From positions 1 to 12,374 of the forward strand of contig DXCD01000246.1 in assembly GCA_019116185.1 (NCBI GenBank): a stretch of DNA of 12,374 nucleotides. Reading direction: 5' to 3'. Within the stretch, counting starts at the first letter, position 1. Every line of letters begins with the position of its first letter. Below the pieces are notes generated by a model that made no database searches, had not been told where the DNA came from, and saw nothing but the letters and a program-made list of their open reading frames with translations. Positions 1 through 6,215 of the stretch are shown one piece after another. The DNA comes from Candidatus Mediterraneibacter stercorigallinarum. Its GTDB lineage: Bacteria > Bacillota > Clostridia > Lachnospirales > Lachnospiraceae. The position numbers were made by a program, and so were the translations under genes.

Positions 1-20
1 AGGGGTCTGACCCCGTTCAC
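1..20. repeat. Palindromic repeat, copy 1 (AGGGGTCTGACCCC + TTCAC)
   Basis: Bases 1-14 read AGGGGTCTGACCCC, a palindrome around a central T, followed after one base by TTCAC. The same 14 bases followed by TTCAC after two bases occur at 9325-9345 in the same orientation. The left part of this copy may be cut off by the window edge. It lies 17 bases upstream of a consensus promoter. Seeing the palindrome plus its 3' tail twice suggests a dispersed repeat family rather than chance; its origin is not shown here. Confidence 0.7.
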
Positions 21-37
21 ATTTGTAAATAAAAAAG

Positions 38-66
38 TTGACAAACAAAAAAACCTGTATTATAAT
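38..66 (+). promoter_or_regulatory. Consensus sigma-A promoter of the SleB-like hydrolase
   Basis: TTGACA at 38-43, a 17-base spacer, and TATAAT at 61-66 match the housekeeping consensus perfectly. Transcription should begin near 73, giving an untranslated leader of roughly 98 bases before the ATG at 171. The A-rich upstream and spacer sequence is consistent with a strong promoter. Confidence 0.88.
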
Positions 67-87
67 GCCATCCGTAACACTTTTGTA

Positions 88-141
88 ATATCTGTAATAT
101 TATTTAAAATATGAGCATATATTTTAAAAGATATCTGTAAT
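88..141 (+). repeat. Leader direct repeats ATATCTGTAAT and A/T inverted repeat
   Basis: The 11-mer ATATCTGTAAT occurs at 88-98 and again at 131-141, 43 bases apart, with a further TGTAATAT at 84-91. Between them TTTAAAAT (103-110) and ATTTTAAA (121-128) form an all-A/T inverted repeat with a 10-base loop. All of it lies in the transcribed leader downstream of the 38-66 promoter. This could be a regulator binding region or a weakly structured 5' UTR; A/T richness alone makes some repetition likely. Confidence 0.45.
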
Positions 142-170
142 GATATTGCAACAGGTTAGAGGAGGAGTAT

Positions 171-875
171 ATGAAATATAATCAAAACAGGCGCGTCCTG
201 CTGTCTCTGTATGCAGCAGCGGCAAGCGCCATGCTGCTGACAGGGTTCACCAGTCTGGCGGCAGAAACAAGCGGGAATGCAGGAGGAAACACGTACATTC
301 AGGAGGAGCTTTTCCAATGGGATTTTGCCGAGACCGCAGGCGGGATCAGCGGAGAGGCAGTGCAGGATACAAAGGACGCGGTTCACGCGGCACATACAGC
401 ATACCTCATTAAAGTAGAGGAAGAGAAGAAGGCAGCAGAAGAGGCGCAGCGCCTTGCTGAGGAACAGGCAGCTGCTGAGGCAAGGGCAGCCGAAGAAGCT
501 GCGGCAGCGCAGGCTGCGGCGGAAGCCGAGGCGGCCAGAGCAGCGGCAGCGGAGCAGGAACTGCTTGCAGCGCTTATTTACTGTGAGGCAGGCAATCAGC
601 CTTATGAAGGACAGGTTGCAGTGGGAGCAGTAGTTATGAACCGTGTAAGGAGCGGTTCTTACCCCAACACGATCACAGACGTGATCTACCAGTCCGGGCA
701 GTTTGGGCCGGCGATGACAGGATGGCTTGATTCCGTGCTTGCAAGCGGCAGCTATTCAGACACGGCAAGACAGGCGGCAGCGGACGCGATTGCCGGAAGC
801 AATCCGGTTGGCGACTGCCTTTACTTTGGAAATGGAAACTGGGGGATCCAGATCGGAGACCACTATTTCCATTAA
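171..875 (+). CDS. Secreted SleB-like cell-wall hydrolase (Hydrolase_2 domain)
   Basis: Predicted exported peptidoglycan hydrolase of 234 residues. Residues 1-31 form a signal peptide: basic MKYNQNRR start, hydrophobic core, and an Ala-rich end suggesting cleavage near SLAA. Residues about 80-130 are a Glu/Ala/Lys-rich, probably helical or coiled-coil linker. Residues 131-234 match the SleB/CwlJ-type hydrolase domain, with the signature around YCEAGNQPYEGQVAVG where E139 is the expected catalytic acid, then MNRVRSG and a C-terminal FGNGNWGIQIGDHYF block. SleB was defined as a spore-cortex lytic transglycosylase, but Lachnospiraceae carry many vegetative homologues, so a role in vegetative wall turnover is equally possible. 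The start is fixed by GGAGG at 161-165, five bases before ATG. The gene stands alone between a consensus promoter and a strong terminator. The family call is firm; the exact substrate is inferred. Confidence 0.9.
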   Translation: MKYNQNRRVLLSLYAAAASAMLLTGFTSLAAETSGNAGGNTYIQEELFQWDFAETAGGISGEAVQDTKDAVHAAHTAYLIKVEEEKKAAEEAQRLAEEQAAAEARAAEEAAAAQAAAEAEAARAAAAEQELLAALIYCEAGNQPYEGQVAVGAVVMNRVRSGSYPNTITDVIYQSGQFGPAMTGWLDSVLASGSYSDTARQAAADAIAGSNPVGDCLYFGNGNWGIQIGDHYFH

Positions 876-883
876 GCAAAATA

Positions 884-892
884 TGCTATAAT
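884..892 (+). promoter_or_regulatory. Extended -10 promoter overlapping the terminator
   Basis: TG-C-TATAAT (TG at 884-885 and TATAAT at 887-892) is a perfect extended -10. The -35 is poor; TTTCCA at 866-871 has a short 15-base spacer. Initiation near 899 would fall inside the 5' arm of the terminator hairpin, so such a transcript would lack most of that arm and should not terminate. It is the best visible promoter for the acetyltransferase at 990. Confidence 0.45.
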
Positions 893-937
893 GCAGGGGA
901 CAGGATCAGAAGAGCTGAACTGTCCCCTGCATTTTTT
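890..937 (+). terminator. Intrinsic terminator after the SleB-like gene
   Basis: A perfect 14-bp stem (AATGCAGGGGACAG at 890-903 with its complement at 920-933) has an inner TCAG/CTGA stem (906-909 with 915-918). The T-run at 932-937 overlaps the end of the 3' arm. It begins 15 bases after the stop codon and is a strong Rho-independent terminator on the plus strand. Confidence 0.92.
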
Positions 938-989
938 AAAGTGTGCATCTTGTGTGCAGGGAGATAGATAAGCGGCAGAGGAGAAAAGA

Positions 990-1499
990 ATGGCAGCTGT
1001 AAAGATTTACAAACTTAAGATTAAAAAATATGAAAAAACAGATTTGAAAGACGCGGTCATGATCTGGAATCAAGTGGTAGAAGACGGCGTGGCGTTTCCG
1101 CAGACAGAGCCCCTGACCGAGGAGACCGGACATACTTTTTTTGAAGAGCAGTCTTTCACCGGGATCGCTTATGATGAGCGGTCCGGGGAGATTGTGGGGC
1201 TCTATATCCTGCATCCGAATAATATCGGGCGCTGCGGGCATATCTGTAATGCCAGCTATGCAGTGCGGGCTGACATGAGAGGGCAGCACATAGGAGAACT
1301 GCTGGTAAAACACTGCATGGAAAAGGGGAAAGAACTGGGGTTCCGTATTCTTCAGTTCAATGCAGTGGTCAGCAGCAATACATATGCCCTGCGCCTTTAT
1401 GAGAAGCTGGGCTTTGTGCGGCTGGGGACAATCCCCGGGGGATTCCTGATGAAAGACGGGCATTATGAGGATATCATTCCCCATTACCATGTGCTGTAA
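990..1499 (+). CDS. GNAT-family N-acetyltransferase
   Basis: Predicted acetyl-CoA-dependent N-acetyltransferase of 169 residues, the usual length of a single GNAT domain. Residues about 86-110 hold the beta-4/alpha-3 acetyl-CoA site, with RGQHIG (97-102) in place of the standard R/Q-x-x-G-x-G/A motif. Residues 123-143 (FNAVVSSNTYALRLYEKLGF) are the characteristic Asn plus LYEKLGF segment, followed by a G-x-x-P-G-G-F tail as in the phosphinothricin/L-amino-acid acetyltransferase-like branch. The substrate (amino acid, small amine or antibiotic) cannot be read from the sequence. AGAGGAGA at 977-984 supports the ATG at 990. It lies between the upstream terminator and the convergent yitT-like gene, so it is probably monocistronic. 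Confidence 0.88.
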   Translation: MAAVKIYKLKIKKYEKTDLKDAVMIWNQVVEDGVAFPQTEPLTEETGHTFFEEQSFTGIAYDERSGEIVGLYILHPNNIGRCGHICNASYAVRADMRGQHIGELLVKHCMEKGKELGFRILQFNAVVSSNTYALRLYEKLGFVRLGTIPGGFLMKDGHYEDIIPHYHVL

Positions 1500-1528
1500 T
1501 GAGATTTCGCTGTAATATTATCGTTGAT

Positions 1529-2371
1529 TTATACACTGTGGAAGCCTTTTCCGATGATCTCGCTTGTGTTGGAGATCAGGATGAAGGCTTCTTTATCATT
1601 TTCACGGATGTAATTTCTCAGGCGGACTGCCTGTACCCGGTTCAGGGCAGTGAAGATGATGTATTTGTCTTTCCCTGAATAAGCGCCTTTTGCATGACAG
1701 ACACTGGCGCTGCGCCCGAGCGTGTGGACGATGAAATCACAGATCGGCTCCGGATGATCGCACACGACGTTGAAATATTTGGACAGGTTAAAGCTCTCTA
1801 TAAAAGTATCAATCATGAAAGAACGGATGGCAAGACCGAGCAGGGAATATAATCCGGTCTCTATGTCAAACACGAAGAATCCGGCTCCCGTGATCAGCGC
1901 GTCAGAGATGAGAAGCGCGCGCCCGATGTCAAAGCTGGAATATTTCTTCAGGATCATGGCAATGATATCCGTACCTCCGCTGGAAGCGCCGATGTTGAAC
2001 AAGATCGCAGAGCCCAGCGCGGGGAGGGCAATTGCAAAGCACAGCTCCAGCATGGGCTGGTCAGTGAACGGAGAGTCCATTGGGTAAAAGCGCTCCATAG
2101 CTGACAGGGCGACTGAGAGCAGGATGCTGCAGTACGCGGTTTTTGCGGCGAATTTTTTTCCGAGGATGACCAGACCGATCACTAAAAGGATCATGCTCAT
2201 GACCAGGTTGAAATCGCCGGCAGAGATCACGCCGGTCTTGGCGACAAGGACTGCAAGTCCGGTGATGCCGCCAAAGGTAAAATTATTTGTGAATTTGAAA
2301 AAATAAGTTCCAACTGCAATAAGAAGCGTGCTGAAAGTAAGCATAAAGAAATATTGAAATTTGTTTTTCAT
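1529..2371 (-). CDS. YitT-family membrane protein (DUF161/DUF2179)
   Basis: Predicted multi-pass cytoplasmic-membrane protein of 280 residues. Hydrophobic segments lie near residues 8-26, 34-48, 53-71, 78-93, 109-128, 150-170 and 173-188. Two family signatures are present: FTFGGITGLA near 31-40 and ASSGGTDIIA near 129-138. The C-terminal soluble part (about 200-280) matches the DUF2179 regulatory-like domain. The molecular function of the family is not established; a transporter has been suggested for relatives. I chose the start at 2371 because, on the minus strand, AGGAGG sits five bases before that ATG; a longer reading starting at 2395 would put this site inside the coding region. The gene is convergent with the acetyltransferase (29 bases between stops, no clear terminator) and divergent from enolase. 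Confidence 0.9.
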   Translation of the reverse strand: MKNKFQYFFMLTFSTLLIAVGTYFFKFTNNFTFGGITGLAVLVAKTGVISAGDFNLVMSMILLVIGLVILGKKFAAKTAYCSILLSVALSAMERFYPMDSPFTDQPMLELCFAIALPALGSAILFNIGASSGGTDIIAMILKKYSSFDIGRALLISDALITGAGFFVFDIETGLYSLLGLAIRSFMIDTFIESFNLSKYFNVVCDHPEPICDFIVHTLGRSASVCHAKGAYSGKDKYIIFTALNRVQAVRLRNYIRENDKEAFILISNTSEIIGKGFHSV

Positions 2372-2437
2372 TTTATCCTCCTGTTCCCTCTGCACGCCGG
2401 GCAGAGAAAATTAATCTGTATTAAAATATCTATCCGA

Positions 2438-2466
2438 ATTGTAATCTTTGGAATGTGAAAAGTCAA
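2438..2466 (-). promoter_or_regulatory. Sigma-A promoter of the yitT-like gene
   Basis: On the minus strand, TTGACT (2466-2461), a 17-base spacer and TACAAT (2443-2438) match the sigma-A consensus at 5 of 6 bases in each box. The predicted start is near 2431, leaving about 60 bases of leader before the ATG at 2371. The site lies in the divergent yitT/eno intergenic region. Confidence 0.75.
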
Positions 2467-2552
2467 TGCATTAAGAGAAGGCGAGACGGAGAGAATATAA
2501 ACTGATACAAAAAACGGCGCGGAAAATATTTCAGATCAGGAGGATACAGATC

Positions 2553-3833
2553 ATGGACAGGTATTTGCCTATAAGAGATATATTTGCAAGGGAGATCCTC
2601 GACTCCAGGGGGAATCCCACGATTGAAGCAGAGGTGCTTGCAGGGGAGGATATCGTCGGCAGGGCAGCGGTTCCTTCCGGGGCTTCCACGGGAAGGTTTG
2701 AGGCAGTGGAGCTCAGGGACGGAGACGGGCGCTATAATGGCAGAGGGGTAGAGCAGGCTGTGGAGAATGTAAACAGCCGGCTCGCGCACGCGGTCATAGG
2801 CATGAATGTCTTTGGCCAGGAGGAGATCGACCGGGCGCTGATCCGCATGGACGGGACAGCTGATAAGGGAAATCTGGGGGCAAACGCGCTGCTGGGCGTG
2901 TCCATGGCAGCGGCAAGGGCGGCAGCGTCGGCTCTGAAGATTCCGCTGTACCGCTATCTGGGCGGCGTGCGTGCCGGAAAGATGCCGGTGCCTATGATGA
3001 ATATATTAAATGGCGGCGTGCATGCGGATAACACGCTGGATATCCGGGAGTTTATGATCGTTCCGGCAGGGGAGAAGAGGGCGTTCCACGAACAGCTCCG
3101 GGTCTGCGCCGAGGTCTATCATGCGCTGAAGGATGTTCTGAGAGAGAAAGGATTCTCCACTGCGGTGGGGGACGAAGGCGGATTCGCGCCGGACTTTAAG
3201 GATGCCCGGGAAGCGCTGCGCACCATCAGAGACGCGGTGGAGCGCGCGGGTTACCGGTTTGGACGGGACATTAGGATCGCCTTGGATGTGGCGGCGTCTG
3301 AGCTCTATGATTCCGGGCAGCAGGCATATGTTTTCCGTGGAGAAGGCAGCCGGTCCAGGGAAGATATGATACGCTATTATGAAGATCTGATCTCAGAGTT
3401 CCCTGTCTGCTCCATAGAAGATCCCCTTGACCAGGAGGACTGGGAAGGCTGGCGGATTCTGACAGAGCGGATCGGGAGCAGAGTGCAGCTCGTGGGAGAC
3501 GACCTCTTTGTTACGAATAAAGAACGCTTGGAAAAAGGGATCCGGCTGGGAGCGGCAAATGCTGTCCTGATCAAGGTCAACCAGATCGGAACCCTCACAG
3601 AGGCGTTTGAGACGATAAAAGCTGCCCAGGACGCGGGATACCGCACGATCATCTCACACCGGTCCGGAGAGACGGAGGACACGTTTATTGCGGATATTGC
3701 CGTTGCCTTTAATGCGGGCCAGATTAAGGCAGGCGCGCCCTGCCGTTCGGAGAGGGTGGCGAAATATAACCAGCTGCTGCGCATTGAGGAAAAGCTGGGA
3801 GAGCCGGAGCGCGCGGAACAGCCTGCGGGCTGA
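2553..3833 (+). CDS. eno: Enolase (phosphopyruvate hydratase)
   Basis: Converts 2-phosphoglycerate to phosphoenolpyruvate in glycolysis, in the cytoplasm. The 426 residues are near the usual 430. The N-terminal domain carries the mobile loop SGASTG (42-47). The barrel holds all expected active-site residues, nearly aligned with E. coli numbering: E208 in GDEGG, K341 in LIKVNQ, H369-R370-S371 in SHRSGET, K392, and Mg ligands D245, E289 and D316. AGGAGG at 2538-2543, nine bases upstream, sets the start. Two features are unusual: it stands alone rather than with gap-pgk-tpi-pgm, and the segment after EFMIVP (AGEKRAFHEQLR) differs from the common SFREAL-type sequence. It may therefore be a second, paralogous enolase, although activity is expected. 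No convincing promoter was seen upstream. Confidence 0.95.
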   Translation: MDRYLPIRDIFAREILDSRGNPTIEAEVLAGEDIVGRAAVPSGASTGRFEAVELRDGDGRYNGRGVEQAVENVNSRLAHAVIGMNVFGQEEIDRALIRMDGTADKGNLGANALLGVSMAAARAAASALKIPLYRYLGGVRAGKMPVPMMNILNGGVHADNTLDIREFMIVPAGEKRAFHEQLRVCAEVYHALKDVLREKGFSTAVGDEGGFAPDFKDAREALRTIRDAVERAGYRFGRDIRIALDVAASELYDSGQQAYVFRGEGSRSREDMIRYYEDLISEFPVCSIEDPLDQEDWEGWRILTERIGSRVQLVGDDLFVTNKERLEKGIRLGAANAVLIKVNQIGTLTEAFETIKAAQDAGYRTIISHRSGETEDTFIADIAVAFNAGQIKAGAPCRSERVAKYNQLLRIEEKLGEPERAEQPAG

Positions 3834-3865
3834 AAGGAATTTTGAGCCGCGCTGAAGTGATTTGG

Positions 3866-3895
3866 AATGCATTTGGCATGCCGTAGAAATGCATT
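3866..3895. repeat. 9-bp inverted repeat overlapping the ydbS-like promoter
   Basis: AATGCATTT (3866-3874) and its exact complement AAATGCATT (3887-3895) flank a 12-base loop that contains the palindrome GGCATGCC. The right arm overlaps the first two bases of the -35 box at 3894-3899. There is no T-run after it, so it is not a convincing enolase terminator; its position fits an operator. Confidence 0.5.
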
Positions 3896-3922
3896 GACAG
3901 ACGTACAGACATCTCGTATTAT
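3894..3922 (+). promoter_or_regulatory. Sigma-A promoter of the ydbS-ydbT-like operon
   Basis: TTGACA (3894-3899), a 17-base spacer and TATTAT (3917-3922) form a near-consensus promoter with predicted start near 3929. This supports a 5' leader of about 58 bases and the ATG at 3987 rather than the in-frame ATG at 3945, which would lie only 16 bases into the transcript without a ribosome binding site. Confidence 0.85.
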
Positions 3923-3986
3923 TGTATTAAACTCATAGTACAATATGCGGGATGTTTTTGCTTCCGCAGAAACGGAGGTTAATTCA

Positions 3987-4520
3987 ATGTATGAGAAATT
4001 ATCAAAGCGCGCCCTGTACTGTATGTATGTGGCAGGGATTATAACAGGGGCTGTAGTCCTGGCTGTCATTGGGGCAGTGGATTATTTCTGGATCTTTCCT
4101 GAGAATATCACGGTGGGGAAATGGATTTCCCTGGCGCTTGCCGTGCTGATTGTCCTGGATGTGTCCGTAAGCCCGTATTTCAGATATAACCGCTACAGGT
4201 ACAGTATCAATGAGGAATGCATTGATATTATAGAAGGGTATCTGTTTGTAAAACGCAATATTGTGCCCATTGAGCGGCTTCATAAGCTCCAGACGAAGAA
4301 AGGGCCCATAGACCAGCTGTTTGGCGTGGCAAAGGTGGTCGTGACAACGGGGGGTGGCGACGTGACGCTGGAATTTCTTGAGGAAGAACGGGCAGAACAG
4401 ATCGCTGAGAACCTGCGCCGCCGGATCAATGAGATCGCGGCAGGACAGCGGGCAGAGGATGCTGCTGTCTCGGGACAGATGCCGGACGCAGATAAATCAG
4501 GGGAAGGACAGGTGCTGTAA
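3987..4520 (+). CDS. YdbS-like membrane protein with bacterial PH domain (bPH2)
   Basis: Membrane protein of 177 residues. Two hydrophobic segments (about 14-34 and 45-61) are followed by a cytoplasmic bPH2 (DUF304) domain at about 66-150, recognisable from the RYNRYRYSINEECIDIIEGY start and the IVPIERLHKLQTKKGPIDQLFG core. The C-terminal 25 residues are polar and look disordered. The start is set by GGAGG at 3974-3979, about eight bases before ATG. The gene sits one base before the YdbT-like gene, the same pairing as Bacillus subtilis ydbS-ydbT. In B. subtilis that pair belongs to the SigW envelope-stress regulon and gives resistance to a bacteriocin-type compound made by related bacilli; whether this pair does so is inference. 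Here the promoter looks like sigma-A, not an ECF type. Confidence 0.82.
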   Translation: MYEKLSKRALYCMYVAGIITGAVVLAVIGAVDYFWIFPENITVGKWISLALAVLIVLDVSVSPYFRYNRYRYSINEECIDIIEGYLFVKRNIVPIERLHKLQTKKGPIDQLFGVAKVVVTTGGGDVTLEFLEEERAEQIAENLRRRINEIAAGQRAEDAAVSGQMPDADKSGEGQVL

Positions 4521-4521
4521 G

Positions 4522-6117
4522 ATGGAAGAGAATAGGCGGTTCCGCAACCACATATCGATTATAGTGGAACGGACGGGAGGAATATTAATTGCATTTTTGA
4601 TTCTCTTTATTCCTTCTCTGCTGGAAAATATCGATGAGGCTGTAGAAGCAGGCATGGAATTGCTGGACGGGAAAGGGCTGCTCGTGAACCTGGGAATTCT
4701 CCTGCTCTTTATTATTATAATCGCTGCCCAGGTGATCGTCTGGTCAAAGACATACATATCGATTCAGGACAATGCGGTCATTATTGAAAGAAATACACTT
4801 AATAAAAAGAAGAATACAATCGGTATCCGCAGCATTTCAAACATTAATACAGAGCAGAACCTGTTTGAAATGCTTCTTGGGACCTGCAAGGTAAAGCTTG
4901 ATACGAACAGCAGGTCAACAGCGGACAGCACGGATGTGAAGATTGTTCTGAAGAAGGCGGATGCCCGGTGGTTTAAACAGGAAGTCATGCGGCGGATGCA
5001 GGATGCTGCAGGGGAGGGCGCCTGGGAAGAGGATGCTACGAGAGGGAAGGTGCCATCGCCGCAGGTGGCGTCTCCGTCAATGGGGACCCCGTCAGCAGGG
5101 ATGCCTTCGACGGGGGCTTCAACAAGGACGGCCGGATCTGTGGCAGAAGAAGCCGGGGAGGCGGAGGACTATGATGTCCGCTCAGACCTTGGGGATATTC
5201 TGCAGCACGGATTTTTCTCTATAAATGTCCTGTCTGTGGGCGTGCTTGTGCTGGGAATTGCCGGAGCTGTGGGGGCTGCCGCGAAGACCTTGGGGCAGCC
5301 GGACGTGACAAGATCGCTCCTTGGAACAGCGTCAGGCATCCTAGTTGCAGGAATCATTGTGCTGTCTGCTTTGTGGGATACTGTGAAGGATTTTGTCAGG
5401 TATTATGATTTTCGGGCAAAGCGGAGGGGAAATAAGATCTATATCAGGTATGGATTTTTCAAGAAAGTAGAATACACGGTCCCGGTTGATAAGATACAGG
5501 CGCTCCGGTTCCGGCAGTCTTTCGTCGCCCGGCTGGGACACCGGTACATGGCAGAGATCATCAATGTGGGGATGGGAGACGACAAAGAGGAACAGAATTC
5601 ATTTCTCATTTTATATGCAGCGGAAAAGAAACTGAAAGAGCGTCTCGCGGTCCTGCTCCCGGAATTCCTGGAAGCGGCGGAACAGAAGGTGGAGCGTCAG
5701 CCGGCTTCTGTGTGGGCGGCATGGGCGTTCCCGGCGGCTGTCTATACATTATGCGTTATCGCGGGAGCGGCCGTGTGCGGATCGGTGATGACGGAATACC
5801 GGCAGTGGATCCTGCCCGGCGCAGCGGCGCTGGAACTGTTTCTGGCACTAGGGATGATCCTGAAGTTCTGGACCGACGGCGTGAATGCGGGCAGCAGATT
5901 TCTGAAACTGTCCAGGGGATATTTTGCAAGAAACAGCCTTATGGTGAGGTACCGGGATATCCAGTATGCGGAATTTACACAGAATCCTCTGGCAAAGGCG
6001 TGCCACATTAAGAAAGGGGAACTCCACCTGCTGGCATCATCCGCGCAGACGACCCATGAGATCCCGTATTTCAAAGGCAATGCAGAAGAAGTGATAAAAA
6101 GAGGAATGCTCCGGTGA
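4522..6117 (+). CDS. YdbT-like membrane protein with three bPH2 domains
   Basis: Membrane protein of 531 residues built from three repeats of a membrane pair plus a bPH2 (DUF304) domain. Hydrophobic pairs lie near 19-34/53-74, 232-252/266-285 and 396-420/429-448; PH-like regions follow at about 76-160, 290-380 and 450-530. The middle one shows GNKIYIRYGFFKKVEYTVPV and DKIQALRFRQSF, typical of the family. A linker at about 163-218, rich in Pro, Ser, Thr, Gly and Ala, separates modules one and two and looks like an added low-complexity insert. I start at 4522, one base after the upstream stop, with GGAAGGA at 4502-4508 as ribosome binding site; the frame is open further upstream but overlaps the partner gene. 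It probably forms a complex with the small YdbS-like partner. Function beyond membrane association is inferred. Confidence 0.82.
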   Translation: MEENRRFRNHISIIVERTGGILIAFLILFIPSLLENIDEAVEAGMELLDGKGLLVNLGILLLFIIIIAAQVIVWSKTYISIQDNAVIIERNTLNKKKNTIGIRSISNINTEQNLFEMLLGTCKVKLDTNSRSTADSTDVKIVLKKADARWFKQEVMRRMQDAAGEGAWEEDATRGKVPSPQVASPSMGTPSAGMPSTGASTRTAGSVAEEAGEAEDYDVRSDLGDILQHGFFSINVLSVGVLVLGIAGAVGAAAKTLGQPDVTRSLLGTASGILVAGIIVLSALWDTVKDFVRYYDFRAKRRGNKIYIRYGFFKKVEYTVPVDKIQALRFRQSFVARLGHRYMAEIINVGMGDDKEEQNSFLILYAAEKKLKERLAVLLPEFLEAAEQKVERQPASVWAAWAFPAAVYTLCVIAGAAVCGSVMTEYRQWILPGAAALELFLALGMILKFWTDGVNAGSRFLKLSRGYFARNSLMVRYRDIQYAEFTQNPLAKACHIKKGELHLLASSAQTTHEIPYFKGNAEEVIKRGMLR

Positions 6118-6146
6118 GAACCGCCCTTTTATAATCTCCGCGTTAG

Positions 6147-6155
6147 TGATATACT
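6147..6155 (+). promoter_or_regulatory. Extended -10 promoter candidate for the M16C protease gene
   Basis: TG-A-TATACT at 6147-6155 is an extended -10 with a 5/6 core, and its -35 region (TTTTAT at 6127-6132) is weak. The predicted start near 6162 gives a leader of about 54 bases before the ATG at 6216. The 98-base gap after the ydbT-like gene holds nothing else that I can support. Confidence 0.4.
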
Positions 6156-6215
6156 ATGGAAGGAAAAGATATGGATTATCTGCGAGAATAGAAGAAAGAC
6201 GAGGAGATTGAAGAC

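Noticed and set aside
936..1490. Minus-strand open frame of 184 codons
   Set aside because: It lies antisense to the acetyltransferase, which has clear GNAT motifs and a ribosome binding site; the reverse product shows no recognisable domain.
2372..2395. Longer start for the yitT-like gene
   Set aside because: The AGGAGG ribosome binding site falls inside this extension; the extra residues MQREQEDK are atypical for the family.
2467..2537. Promoter for enolase (TATAAA near 2495)
   Set aside because: No acceptable -35 at 16-18 bases; the spacing to the nearest candidate is 19 and its match is poor.
3945..3986. Earlier ATG for the YdbS-like gene
   Set aside because: It has no ribosome binding site and lies only about 16 bases after the predicted transcription start; the ATG at 3987 has GGAGG at proper spacing.
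3377..4069. Minus-strand open frame of 230 codons over the enolase 3' end
   Set aside because: It is antisense to enolase and crosses the promoter region of the next operon; composition is that of a shadow frame.
4378..4521. Upstream extension of the YdbT-like frame
   Set aside because: It would overlap the YdbS-like gene by over 140 bases, and the extra residues are basic and Cys-rich without family match; the ATG at 4522 begins the expected membrane segment.
6112..6130. CGGT-GAGA-ACCG hairpin followed by TTTT as terminator of the PH-domain operon
   Set aside because: Only four base pairs and a spaced, short T-run; too weak to call.
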